Part shown: piece by piece, positions 34,997 through 43,396 of the stretch
How positions within the stretch are numbered: position 1 is the first letter of the stretch
How the letters are laid out: every line of letters begins with the position of its first letter
Assembly (NCBI GenBank): GCA_046566965.1
Contig: JBKICU010000004.1
Coordinates: 3,561 to 67,560, forward strand
Source of the DNA: Fundidesulfovibrio sp046566965
GTDB lineage: Bacteria; Desulfobacterota; Desulfovibrionia; Desulfovibrionales; Desulfovibrionaceae
Direction of reading: 5' to 3'
Length of the DNA stretch: 64,000 nt
Position numbers and translations under genes: made by a program
Notes under the pieces: generated by a model
What the model saw: only the letters and a program-made list of their open reading frames with translations
Database searches by the model: none
What the model was told of the DNA's origin: nothing

Positions 34997-36385
34997 GTGC
35001 CCGAAGAGTCTTGCGGCGGGCATTTGGGAGACACCCGGAGCCTCTGCCCGGTCTGCCTGAAACGCCTGCCCGCGCGGCGCGTGCCCGAAGGCGACACGGT
35101 CCGCCTCGCGCGCACCTGTCCGGAGCACGGCGAATGGAGCGTGCCGATCTGGATCGGGGAGCCCGCCATGAGTTCCTGGCGGCGTCCCAAGAGTCCGTCC
35201 CCTCCCAATCCCGACGGCCTGGCAGGCCGGGGCTGTCCGTACGATTGCGGCCTGTGCCCGCGGCACGCCCAGCACACCTGCACCGCCTTGGTGGAGATCA
35301 CCGCGCGCTGCGACCTGGGCTGCCCGGTCTGTTTCGCCTCGTCCGGCGAGTCCCTGCCGCCTGAACCGGACGTGGACGAACTGGGGCGCATGTTCCGGGA
35401 GCTGCGGGCCAGGGCCGGGTCCTGCAATCTCCAGCTTTCCGGCGGCGAGCCCACGGTGCGCGACGACCTGGAAGACATCGTGCGCCAGGCGGTGCGGGCC
35501 GGGTTCGCCTTCGTGCAGCTCAATACCAACGGGCTCCGCCTGGGGCGCGAGGACGGCTTTGCCGAGCGTCTGGCCGGGGCGGGCCTGTCCTCGGTATTTT
35601 TGCAGTTCGACGGCTCGGATGCGGCCTGCGAGACGCTCAGGGGCCGCCCCCTGCTGGCCGGGAAGCTGGCCGCCGTGGACGCGTGTGAAAAAGCCGGGCT
35701 CGGCGTGGTGCTGGTGCCGACGCTTGCGCGCGGCGTCAACGACGCCCAGTGCGGGAACATCCTCAGGCTGGCGCTCTCGCTCGGGCCCACGGTGCGCGGG
35801 GTGCACTTCCAGCCCATGGCCGCTTTTGGCCGCCGCCCCGGCCAAGAGTCTGGCCAAGGTTCTGAGCGGGGCCTGCACGGACCCACCCTGCCGGAGGTGC
35901 TCACGGCCCTGGTGGACCAGTCCGGCGGGCTCCTGAAGATTCAGGATTTCCATCCACCCGGCTGCGAGCACTCCCTGTGCTCGTTTTCCGGCACGTTCCT
36001 GCGCCAGGAAGGCGGCGGGCTGTCGCCCGTTCCCGGAGGCGGATGCTGCGATCCGGCCCCCACGGTCCCGAGCGCTCTGGAAGGAGCGCTCAAGTCCCGC
36101 GCCTTCACGGCCCGGCAGTGGTCCGCCCCGGAAAATAATCCGGCTCCCGGAGCCCTGGCCGACGATTTCGACCGCTTCCTGGCCCGGTCCGGCACGCGAA
36201 ACCGCTTCTCCATCTCCTGCATGGCCTTCCAGGACGCCTGGACCATCGACCTGGAGCGCGTCCAGGGCTGCTGCATCCACGTGCTGGCCCCGGACGGCGC
36301 GCTGGTGCCCTTCTGCCTGTACAACCTGACCTCGGCCACCGGGCGCGCCCTGCACCGGGGCAACCACGGGAGCGTCATCCGATGA
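34997..36385 (+). CDS. trsS: Radical SAM protein (TrsS-like)
   Basis: 462 residues. Cys105, Cys109 and Cys112 form the radical SAM motif CDLGCPVC; LQLSGGEPTVRDDL is the SAM-binding GGE segment. An N-terminal Cys pair (CPVCLKRL) and the run CPYDCGLCPRHAQHTC precede the core, and CCIHV and PFCLY follow it, so extra clusters are likely. Relatives I recall as TrsS are often selenoproteins; this one is continuous with Cys and no in-frame TGA. GTG start with GGGAG upstream. The reaction is unknown; the ATGA overlap with the next gene shows tight coupling. Confidence 0.8.
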   Translation: MPEESCGGHLGDTRSLCPVCLKRLPARRVPEGDTVRLARTCPEHGEWSVPIWIGEPAMSSWRRPKSPSPPNPDGLAGRGCPYDCGLCPRHAQHTCTALVEITARCDLGCPVCFASSGESLPPEPDVDELGRMFRELRARAGSCNLQLSGGEPTVRDDLEDIVRQAVRAGFAFVQLNTNGLRLGREDGFAERLAGAGLSSVFLQFDGSDAACETLRGRPLLAGKLAAVDACEKAGLGVVLVPTLARGVNDAQCGNILRLALSLGPTVRGVHFQPMAAFGRRPGQESGQGSERGLHGPTLPEVLTALVDQSGGLLKIQDFHPPGCEHSLCSFSGTFLRQEGGGLSPVPGGGCCDPAPTVPSALEGALKSRAFTARQWSAPENNPAPGALADDFDRFLARSGTRNRFSISCMAFQDAWTIDLERVQGCCIHVLAPDGALVPFCLYNLTSATGRALHRGNHGSVIR

Positions 36386-37434
36386 CGCGCTCCCCCCTGG
36401 ACGCCTGGATATCCCGGGCCACCGGCGTTCACGGCCCGGACCCGCAGGCCCTTCGCCGCTGGCAGCTGGAGCGCCTGCACGCCCTGGCGCAGTGGGCCAG
36501 GGCCAGAAGCCCCTTCTATGCCGAACACCTGCCCGACATGTCTGACATGGCCGATAGCCCTGGCGACATCGCCGACCTGCCGTTCCTCACGCCGGACCAC
36601 CTGCGCGAGCATTCCGGGCGCATGCTCTGCGTGTCGCAGGACGACGTGGACCGCGTGGTGACCCTCAACACCTCGGGCACTTCGGGCAGGCCAAAACGCC
36701 TGTTCTTCACCGGGCAGGAACTCGACGACACGCTCGACTTCTTCCGGGCAGGGATGGCATCCTTCACCGCGCCCGGCGACGCAGTGCTCATCCTGCTTCC
36801 GGGGCGCAGGGAGGACGGGGCGGCCATGCTCCTGGCCCGCGCGCTCACTGACATCGGGGTGCGCCCGGTGCTCGCGCCCCAACCCTGTTCGCCGCAGCAG
36901 GCCGTGCGGCTCGTCTCGGACCAATCGATCACCTGCCTGGCCGCGCTGCCTTCGCAGCTTCGCGCCCTGCTGGAGCTTGCTCCGAACGGACCTGCCTGGC
37001 CCGCCCTGCTGGACAGGGCGCTCCTTTCCGGAGAACCCGTCACCTCGGAGCTTCGGCGGCGGGCGGACGAGGCGGGCATCGAGATCTACGCCCACTACGG
37101 CCTCACCGAGACCTGCTTCGGCGGCGGCGTGGAATGCGGCGCGCACCACGGCTACCACCTGCGCGAGGCGGACCTGCTGGTGGAAATCGTGGACCCGGTC
37201 ACGGGACGGGCCCTGGACCTAGGGCGCGAAGGAGAAGTGGTGATAAGCACGATTTCGCGCCGGGGCATGCCGCTTCTGCGCTACCGCACCGGGGACATGG
37301 CCTGCATGCTGCCCGGACCCTGCCCCTGCGGCAGCCCGCTTCGGCGGCTCGGCCCCATCACAGGACGCATACAGACAACCGGGGAGGCCGTGCAGGTGGT
37401 CACCCCCGAGAAAGGAACGGCGAACGGACTATGA
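36382..37434 (+). CDS. Short AMP-dependent ligase-like protein (DVU_1553-like)
   Basis: 350 residues of the adenylate-forming superfamily resembling phenylacetate-CoA ligase: TLNTSGTSGRPKRLFFT (P-loop, about 93-109), YAHYGLTETCFGGGVEC (about 237-253) and YRTGDMACMLPGPCPCG. It stops soon after, lacking the full C-terminal lid domain that supplies the second half-reaction, so it may only adenylate its substrate or transfer to a partner. The substrate is unknown. Coupled on both sides by 4-base overlaps. Confidence 0.82.
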   Translation: MTRSPLDAWISRATGVHGPDPQALRRWQLERLHALAQWARARSPFYAEHLPDMSDMADSPGDIADLPFLTPDHLREHSGRMLCVSQDDVDRVVTLNTSGTSGRPKRLFFTGQELDDTLDFFRAGMASFTAPGDAVLILLPGRREDGAAMLLARALTDIGVRPVLAPQPCSPQQAVRLVSDQSITCLAALPSQLRALLELAPNGPAWPALLDRALLSGEPVTSELRRRADEAGIEIYAHYGLTETCFGGGVECGAHHGYHLREADLLVEIVDPVTGRALDLGREGEVVISTISRRGMPLLRYRTGDMACMLPGPCPCGSPLRRLGPITGRIQTTGEAVQVVTPEKGTANGL

Positions 37435-38465
37435 CCGACCTCCTGAAGACCCTCGGCCTCTGGCTGGCCCAGGGCACGCCCGTGGCCGCGGCCACCATCG
37501 TGACCCATGAAGGTTCCACGCCCCGTTCGGCGGGCAGCAAGATGATCGTGCGCCAAGGCGGAGACATGCACGGCACGGTAGGCGGCGGCCTGGTGGAAGC
37601 CCGGGTGCTGGAGGCCGCCGCGCGCATGCTCGCGGACGACGCAGGCCGTCAGGCACGGGGCGTCATCGATTTCGATCTTACCGGCGAGCTGGCCGCCGGG
37701 GCGGACATGGTCTGCGGCGGCAGGCTGCGGGTGTTCCTGGAGCGCATCGAGCCGGATGGCCAGGGCGGCCTCTACGCCGAACTGCTCTCGCGCATCGAGC
37801 GCGGCGAGCGCGCCCTGCTGGCCGTGCCCATGAACGGCGGCCCGCGCACCCTGCTGCCCTTTCGCGGCCCCGCCGTGGGGGCGGAACTCCCCGAGGCTCT
37901 CGTGGAGAGCGCGCGGGCGGCCGGGCGGGACATCCGCGCCCCGGTGATGTTCGCGGTCCTGGAGCAGCGCTGGTTCCTGGAACCCTGGTCCGGGCCGTCG
38001 CCGCTTTACATCGCGGGCGCTGGCCACGTGTCGCGACCCACGGCCCGGATGGCGGCCATGACCGGCTTCAAGGTGACCGTGATGGACGACCGCCCCGAAT
38101 TCGCCAACCGGGAGCGCTTCCCCCAGGCCCACGCCATCGCCACGGGCGACCTGCGCACCTGCCTGTCCGGGCTGGACATCGGACCGGAAACGTCCATAGT
38201 CATCGTCACGCGCGGACACGTGGACGACGCGGACGTGCTGGCCCAGTCCCTGCGCACCCAGGCGGGCTACATCGGCATGATCGGCAGCCGCCGCAAGCGC
38301 GACGCCGTGTACGCCAAGCTTAAGGGCCTGGGCTTCACGGACGCTGATTTCGCGCGCGTGCACTGCCCCATCGGGTTGGACATCGGTGCGGAGACCCCGG
38401 AGGAGATCGCCGTGAGCATCGTTGCGGAACTCATACAGGCCAGAGCATCGCGAGAGGGCGCGTAG
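37431..38465 (+). CDS. xdhC: XdhC-family aldehyde oxidoreductase maturation factor
   Basis: 344 residues: N-terminal XdhC/CoxI domain (VTHEGSTPRSAGSKMIV, GTVGGGLVEA) and C-terminal Rossmann domain (YIAGAGHVSRPTARMA, GMIGSRRKRDAVY). XdhC proteins bind and protect molybdenum cofactor and help add the terminal sulfido ligand before insertion into xanthine-oxidase-family enzymes, so the client is Mop. ATGA overlap with the ligase gene. Confidence 0.92.
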   Translation: MTDLLKTLGLWLAQGTPVAAATIVTHEGSTPRSAGSKMIVRQGGDMHGTVGGGLVEARVLEAAARMLADDAGRQARGVIDFDLTGELAAGADMVCGGRLRVFLERIEPDGQGGLYAELLSRIERGERALLAVPMNGGPRTLLPFRGPAVGAELPEALVESARAAGRDIRAPVMFAVLEQRWFLEPWSGPSPLYIAGAGHVSRPTARMAAMTGFKVTVMDDRPEFANRERFPQAHAIATGDLRTCLSGLDIGPETSIVIVTRGHVDDADVLAQSLRTQAGYIGMIGSRRKRDAVYAKLKGLGFTDADFARVHCPIGLDIGAETPEEIAVSIVAELIQARASREGA

Positions 38466-38467
38466 CC

Positions 38468-39619
38468 GTGCGCATAGCCGCGCTGGTGCCCGCGGCGGGC
38501 TTCTCCTCGCGCATGGACGGCTTCAAGCCGCTCATGGCGCTTCGCGACTCCACGGTGCTCGGCTGGGTGACGCGCACCCTGCGCAAGGCGGGCATCGAGG
38601 ACATCCTGGTGGTGGCCGGGCACAAGGCCCCCGAGGTGCTGGCCGAAACGGCCCGGCTGTCCATAAGCTGCGTCATAAACCGCGAGTTCGAGCGCGGCAT
38701 GTTCTCGTCCGTGCTGGCGGGCATCGAGGCCCTGCCCCAGGGCATCGACGCCGTGCTGGTGCTGCCGGTGGACATCCCCCTGGTGCGCTCCCAGACCATC
38801 CGCGTGCTGGCGGACCTTTTCGGCGACTATCCCATCCTGTACCCCACCTTCCGGGGCGAGCGCGGGCATCCCCCGTTCATCGCGGCCAACTGCCTGCCTT
38901 TCATCTCCGCCTGGAGCGGCGGGAACGGCCTGCGCGGAGCGCTTCTGGAGCTGGAAAAGCGCCTCGGAGCGGACGATCTGCCCGTTGCCGACCAGAACAT
39001 CCTCTTCGACCTGGACACCCCACAGGACTACCGCGAGGCCCTGCGCCGCCTGCGCGTGCAGGGTCGCCGCACCCCCGAGGAGGCCCGCGCCCTGCTGGAC
39101 ATCCACTGCGTGAACGAGCGCGGGCTGGCGCACGCCGAGGCCGTGGCGCGCATCGCCGTGGCCCTGGCCTCCGCCCTGAACGACGCCCTGGGCTGGCCCC
39201 TGGACGTGGACCTGGTGCAGAGCGCGGCGCTTCTGCACGACATCGCCAAGAAGCGCAAGAATCACGAGGCCATGGGCGCGCGCCTGCTGGACTCCGCCGG
39301 ATTCACGGACGAGGCGCGCATCGTGGAGGCCCACCGCGACCTGAGCATCCCGGACACTGCCCGCTTGACCGAACGCGAGGTGGTCTATCTGGCGGACAAG
39401 CTGGTGTCCGGCGACAGGGTGGTGAGCATCCGCAGGCGCTTCCAGGAGAAGATCGAGCGCTTCGGCCACGACCCCCAGGCCCGCGAGGCCATCACGGGAC
39501 GCCGGGACCGGGCGCTGGCCATGCTGGCGCGCGTGGAGCGCGAAGCGCGCCTGCCGCTCAAGGCCATCCTGGAGCGGGCCGGACTGTATTATCCCTCGGA
39601 GGAGCTCACCGGGCCATGA
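38468..39619 (+). CDS. MobA/MocA-like nucleotidyltransferase fused to HD domain
   Basis: 383 residues. Residues 1-195 are an NTP transferase (LVPAAGFSSRMDGFKPLMAL, then LPVDIPLV), related to MocA, which makes molybdopterin cytosine dinucleotide. Residues about 205-370 are an HD-type domain with His in GLAHAEAV, the HD pair in LLHDIAK and His in KKRKNHEAM, which in other proteins hydrolyses phosphate esters. Making the cofactor for Mop is the likely role of the first half; the role of the HD half is unknown. GTG start. Confidence 0.85.
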   Translation: MRIAALVPAAGFSSRMDGFKPLMALRDSTVLGWVTRTLRKAGIEDILVVAGHKAPEVLAETARLSISCVINREFERGMFSSVLAGIEALPQGIDAVLVLPVDIPLVRSQTIRVLADLFGDYPILYPTFRGERGHPPFIAANCLPFISAWSGGNGLRGALLELEKRLGADDLPVADQNILFDLDTPQDYREALRRLRVQGRRTPEEARALLDIHCVNERGLAHAEAVARIAVALASALNDALGWPLDVDLVQSAALLHDIAKKRKNHEAMGARLLDSAGFTDEARIVEAHRDLSIPDTARLTEREVVYLADKLVSGDRVVSIRRRFQEKIERFGHDPQAREAITGRRDRALAMLARVEREARLPLKAILERAGLYYPSEELTGP

Positions 39620-40368
39620 ACCTGACCGTGTACCTCATGCGCCATGGACAGACCGAACCCGAGACGCCCTGGCGCTTCCTGGGCCAGCGCGACGTCGCGC
39701 TTTCAGACAAGGGGCGCGCCCGGGCCGCCGCATGGCGCGAGGCCCTCCGGGGCGTGAACTTCGCCGGAGCCTGGTGTTCGGAGCTTGCGCGAAGCCGCGA
39801 GACCGCGGCTCTCGTCCTGGAAGGACGCGGATTGGCGGCCACGCCCGTGGCCGGGCTGCGCGAAATATGCCTGGGAGAGTGGGACGGCCTGAGCGTCGCG
39901 GACGTGAAGCGCCGCTATCCGGGCCTCTATGAGGCGCGCGGGGCGGATATCGCCGGGTTCCGGCCCCCCGGGGGCGAGAGCTTCGCCGATCTCTCAAACC
40001 GGGCCTGGGCGGCGCTGGAGAACATCCTGGCGGCCGCCGGAGCCGGTCCGCCAAGCCGGGAGGCCGGCATTGACGCCTCCGCGCCGGCTGCCCGAGCCCA
40101 GCCCGCGGAGGAATCGGACGCCGCCGGTGCGCGGCCCGCAGGCGCGAACCAAGCGCCTGGCGAAGCCGACGCGGACAACGGGGCCACCCTGCTGGTGGTG
40201 GCCCACGCCGGGGTGAACCGCACCATTGTGGCACGCCTGCTGGGCATGCCCGTGGAAAATCTCTTCCGCCTGGGCCAGGACCACGGCTGCCTGAACATTC
40301 TTTCGTTCGGCCCGGGCCGGCCGCGCCTGGCGCGCGCCAACCTCGTCCCCGGCATGCTTCCCTGCTAG
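39616..40368 (+). CDS. Histidine phosphatase family protein with disordered insert
   Basis: 250 residues, phosphoglycerate-mutase-like fold: catalytic YLMRHGQTEPE (His9), Arg/Glu in LREICLGEWDG (about 77-87) and second His in LLVVAHAGVNR (about 194-204). An Ala/Pro/Glu-rich low-complexity insert of about 45 residues (140-187) interrupts the fold just before the last motif. A CobC/alpha-ribazole-phosphatase-like reaction is possible; in this cluster it could remove a phosphate from a cofactor intermediate (inference). Last gene of the cluster, overlapping the previous stop. Confidence 0.85.
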   Translation: MNLTVYLMRHGQTEPETPWRFLGQRDVALSDKGRARAAAWREALRGVNFAGAWCSELARSRETAALVLEGRGLAATPVAGLREICLGEWDGLSVADVKRRYPGLYEARGADIAGFRPPGGESFADLSNRAWAALENILAAAGAGPPSREAGIDASAPAARAQPAEESDAAGARPAGANQAPGEADADNGATLLVVAHAGVNRTIVARLLGMPVENLFRLGQDHGCLNILSFGPGRPRLARANLVPGMLPC

Positions 40369-40403
40369 CGCGGCGTTCAACGTACGCCCTTTTCCCAACA
40401 AAA

Positions 40404-40430
40404 GCGGCGGGCCAGTGCCCGCCGCCTTGT
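40404..40430 (+). terminator. Terminator of the Mop maturation cluster
   Basis: GCGGCGGGC (40404-40412) and GCCCGCCGC (40417-40425) around a 4-base loop, followed by CTTGT. Closes the cluster. Confidence 0.75.
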
Positions 40431-40695
40431 CCTGATTCACTGAATCTCGCTGCGTCTCTCCCGGCTTCCCCACGTACTGCCTGGGTTCGGCCAAAGAGAA
40501 CCAACGGGTTATCGCTCCTACATCATGAGCCTTTAGCAAACCTCACCGCCATCCGCCTTGCGAACAGAAGAACAGCTCGCAAGGGCGACACCCCATAAGG
40601 GATTCTAAAGGGCTTCAGCCCTTTGGCCGCCGGAGGCGTATCCCACTGCGAATGCTCCCAAACCTCACATGTTCTCAAAGCTCTTCACAGTCTGG
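40431..40695. other. Convergent intergenic region
   Basis: Between two converging operons. It contains the dispersed hairpin repeat at 40599-40638, and at about 40490-40505 a minus-strand GGTTCTCTT match to the box of the structured intergenic element, too short to call a copy. Confidence 0.5.
40599..40638 (-). repeat. Dispersed GCCTCCGGCGGCCAAAGG hairpin repeat
   Basis: Read on the minus strand it starts GCCTCCGGCGGCCAAAGGG, like the 61-bp units at 16334 and 16452, but its loop is GCTGAAGC flanked by AAAGG/CCTTT, giving a perfect AAAGGGCT-GA-AGCCCTTT stem. The loop change is compensated on both arms, so the hairpin is conserved. It lies downstream of the tartrate operon and may be its terminator. 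Confidence 0.8.
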
Positions 40696-41778
40696 CTACT
40701 GGGCCGCTGCCAGCTCCTTGAGCTTCTCGATCAGGGCGTCGGCCACCTGGGTGGTGGTTGCCGTGCCGCCAAGGTCGGGCGTCAGGCATTTCGCCTCGCC
40801 GGTGACGGCGCGGATGGCCTGCTCGATGAGCGCACCGGCGCGCTTCTCGCCCAGGAAATCCAGCATCATGGCTCCGCTCCAGGCCATGGCGATGGGGTTG
40901 GCGATGCCCTTGCCGTAGATGTCCGGGGCCGAACCGTGCACCGGCTCGAACATGGAGGGATAGCGGCGTTCGGGGTCGATGTTGCCGCTGGCCGACAACC
41001 CAAGGCTCCCGGTGATGGCTCCGCCGATGTCGGTGAGGATGTCGCCGAACAGGTTGGAGGCCACCACCACATCCAGGGATTCGGGCTTCAGCACGAAGCG
41101 CGCGGCCATGGCGTCCACCAGCACGCGTTCGGTTTTCACGTCGGGATACTCGGTGGCCACCTCGTCGAAGATCTGGTCCCAGAAGGTCAGGGTGTGCTTC
41201 TGGGCGTTGGACTTGGTGGCGTGGGCCAGGAGCTTGCGCGGGCGCGAGCGGGCCAGCTCGAAGGCGTAGCGGATCACGCGCTCCACGCCCGCACGGGTGA
41301 ACACGGAGGTCTCCACGGCCAATTCCATGGGCTGGCCGGGGTGCATGCGCCCTCCTGCTCCGGCGTACTCGCCCTCGGTGTTCTCGCGCACGGTGATGAT
41401 GTCGATGTCGCCGGGCTTCTTGCCCGCCAGCGGACTGTTGATGCCCGGCAGCAGGGTGTTGGGCCGCAGGCAGATGTACTGGTCGAATCCCAGGCGGATT
41501 TTTATCAGAAGCCCGTGCAGGGACACGTCGTCCGGCACCAGCTCCGGGTAGCCCACCGCGCCGAAGTAGATGGCGTCGAAGGGGCGCAGAATGTCCAGGC
41601 CGTTCTCGGGCATCATCTCGTGGTATTCGGTGTAGTATTCGCATCCCCAGGGGAAATGCTCATAGGCCAGCTTGAAGCCGCAGGCCTGCGCGGCGGCGTC
41701 CAGCACGCGCACGCCGTGGGGGGCCAGCTCCTTGCCGATGCCGTCGCCGGGAATCACCGCGATATTGTACTGTTTCAC
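40696..41778 (-). CDS. Decarboxylating tartrate/D-malate dehydrogenase
   Basis: 360 residues, NAD-dependent isocitrate/isopropylmalate dehydrogenase family. IAVIPGDGIGKE at the N-terminus, the TVRENTEGEYAGAGG segment that is characteristic of tartrate dehydrogenase/D-malate decarboxylase (TtuC, DmlA) rather than isocitrate or isopropylmalate enzymes, and FEPVHGSAPDI for NAD. It would make pyruvate or oxaloacetate-level products from tartrate or malate. I take GTG at 41778 with AAGGAG upstream instead of the ATG at the long frame's start. Last gene of the tartrate operon. Confidence 0.85.
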   Translation of the reverse strand: MKQYNIAVIPGDGIGKELAPHGVRVLDAAAQACGFKLAYEHFPWGCEYYTEYHEMMPENGLDILRPFDAIYFGAVGYPELVPDDVSLHGLLIKIRLGFDQYICLRPNTLLPGINSPLAGKKPGDIDIITVRENTEGEYAGAGGRMHPGQPMELAVETSVFTRAGVERVIRYAFELARSRPRKLLAHATKSNAQKHTLTFWDQIFDEVATEYPDVKTERVLVDAMAARFVLKPESLDVVVASNLFGDILTDIGGAITGSLGLSASGNIDPERRYPSMFEPVHGSAPDIYGKGIANPIAMAWSGAMMLDFLGEKRAGALIEQAIRAVTGEAKCLTPDLGGTATTTQVADALIEKLKELAAAQ

Positions 41779-41875
41779 GTCGGTCTCTCCTTGCGTTGCC
41801 GCCGGTCCGGCCTGCGCCACCTGCCTCGCCATGACAAGGTCAGCCGCGCGTTCGCCGGAATCCATGAGCGGGCCG

Positions 41876-42481
41876 CTATTTTATGAACCGCACCTGGCGG
41901 CTGATTTCCTCGATGATGGGGCCTTTTTTCGCATTGAATCCGGCCTTGTTGGCCTCGAACAGGTTGTTGCCTTCGGTGTCGATGGAGATGATCAGCGGCC
42001 CGAACTCCTTGACGCGCGATACCCACAGCGCCTCGGGCATGCCAAGGTCCAGCCACTCCACGCGCTCGATCTCCTCCACCTCCACGGCTGCCAGCACGGC
42101 GCAGCCGCCGGGGAACACGGCGTGCACGGCCTTGTGCTCCTTGCAGGCCTCGGCCGTGTCGGAGCCCATGCCGCCCTTGCCGATGATGAGCTTCACGCCG
42201 GTCTGCTCGATGAAGTCCTTCTCGAAGCGCTCCATGCGCATGCTGGTGGTGGGGCCGATGGAGATCATCTTCCAGCCGTCGCCGTCCTTGGCCACGATAG
42301 GCCCGGCGTGGAAGATGGCCAGGCCCTTCAAATCCACGGGAAGCTCGCGACCAAGCTCGATGAGCCTGCGGTGGCCCACGTCGCGGCAGGTGACCAGCAG
42401 GCCGTCCAGGTACACCACGTCGCCGGCTCTGAGCGACTCGAGGTCCTCGCTTGTGATGGGTGTGGTCAGGACCTTTTTCAC
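41876..42481 (-). CDS. ttdB: L(+)-tartrate dehydratase beta subunit
   Basis: 201 residues, class I fumarase beta-type swivel domain. The sequence is very close to my memory of E. coli TtdB along its full length (LTTPI, VTCRDVGHRRLIEL, AIFHAGPIV, GPTTSMRME, GKGGMG, CAVLAA), including its ends, and so closer to TtdB than to fumarase. With the alpha subunit it dehydrates L-tartrate to oxaloacetate. Begins at GTG in a GTGA overlap with ttdA. Confidence 0.85.
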   Translation of the reverse strand: MKKVLTTPITSEDLESLRAGDVVYLDGLLVTCRDVGHRRLIELGRELPVDLKGLAIFHAGPIVAKDGDGWKMISIGPTTSMRMERFEKDFIEQTGVKLIIGKGGMGSDTAEACKEHKAVHAVFPGGCAVLAAVEVEEIERVEWLDLGMPEALWVSRVKEFGPLIISIDTEGNNLFEANKAGFNAKKGPIIEEISRQVRFIK

Positions 42482-43374
42482 AGCACGGCCTCCTTGTGCG
42501 ACAGAATTTCGTAGGTCAGGTCCGGGGCGATGCGGATGGTCCCGCGCCTGTGGGCCCAGCAGCCCACGGACACGCCCACGCCGATGGTGGAGGGGTGCCT
42601 GGCCGAGGATTCTATGTGCACGCCGAGCACCGTGGAGTTGCCGGACAGGCCCTGGGGGCCGAGCCCCACTTCGTTCAGGCCCTTTTCCAGCAGGAGCTCC
42701 ATTTCGGCGGCCTGGGGATTGGGATGGCGCGTGCCGATGGGACGCAGGATGGCCTTCTTGGAGAGCATGGCCGCGGTTTCCACCGAGGTGGACACGCCCA
42801 CGCCCACCAACAGCGGCGGACAGGCGTTCACGCCGTAGGAGGTGATGACGTCGAACACGAACTGCACGATGCCCTCATACCCTGCCGAGGGCATGAGCAC
42901 CTTGGCCGCGCCGGGCAGGCTGCATCCGCCGCCCGCCATGTACACCTCGATGGTCGCGCCGTCGCCGGGCACGATGTCCCATTCGATCCAGGGCACTCGG
43001 GTGCCGGTGTTGTCGCCGGTGTTCTTCTCCACGAAGGTCTCCACCGCGTTGTGGCGCAACGGCGCTTCCCTGGTGGCCTCGCGCACGGCGTCGCCCAGAA
43101 TCTCGCGCAGTTCGCCCAGCAGCGGGAACGACGCCCCGGCCGTGACGAAGTACTGGATCACGCCGGTGTCCTGGCAGCAGGGGCGGTCCAGCCGGTCGGC
43201 GGCCTCGAGGTTCTCGAACATGGAATCGTACACCACCCGCGACAACGGGCTCTGTTCGCCCTCCCGAAGCTGGGCCAGCTTGTCCAGCACGTCCTGGGGG
43301 AGCCGTTTCCCCACATAGCCGGTGAATCTGGCCATGATGTCCGTCAAGGACCGTTGGGCCTCGTGCTTGTCCAT
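42478..43374 (-). CDS. ttdA: L(+)-tartrate dehydratase alpha subunit
   Basis: 298 residues, class I (oxygen-sensitive, [4Fe-4S]) hydro-lyase alpha chain: RPCCQDTGVIQYF (about 67-79), PLRHNAVE, EVYMAGGGCSLPG, VNACPPLLVGVG, ARHPSTIGVGVSVGCWAHRR. Three conserved Cys (in CCQDTG, NACPP and GCWAHR) hold the cluster. Resembles TtdA of E. coli more than fumarase alpha. The ATG follows GAAGGAG by 7 bases; an in-frame TTG lies two codons earlier. The structured repeat element lies directly upstream. Confidence 0.85.
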   Translation of the reverse strand: MDKHEAQRSLTDIMARFTGYVGKRLPQDVLDKLAQLREGEQSPLSRVVYDSMFENLEAADRLDRPCCQDTGVIQYFVTAGASFPLLGELREILGDAVREATREAPLRHNAVETFVEKNTGDNTGTRVPWIEWDIVPGDGATIEVYMAGGGCSLPGAAKVLMPSAGYEGIVQFVFDVITSYGVNACPPLLVGVGVSTSVETAAMLSKKAILRPIGTRHPNPQAAEMELLLEKGLNEVGLGPQGLSGNSTVLGVHIESSARHPSTIGVGVSVGCWAHRRGTIRIAPDLTYEILSHKEAVL

Positions 43375-43396
43375 TCGCAAGCTCCTTCTTTCGTCT

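Noticed and set aside
34997..36385. Selenocysteine-containing radical SAM protein
   Set aside because: Some homologues are, as I recall, selenoproteins, but this frame has no internal TGA.
41876..43374. Two-subunit class I fumarase
   Set aside because: Both subunits follow the E. coli TtdA/TtdB sequences closely, and the operon has a tartrate-type dehydrogenase and a TtdT-like transporter. Fumarase activity cannot be excluded.
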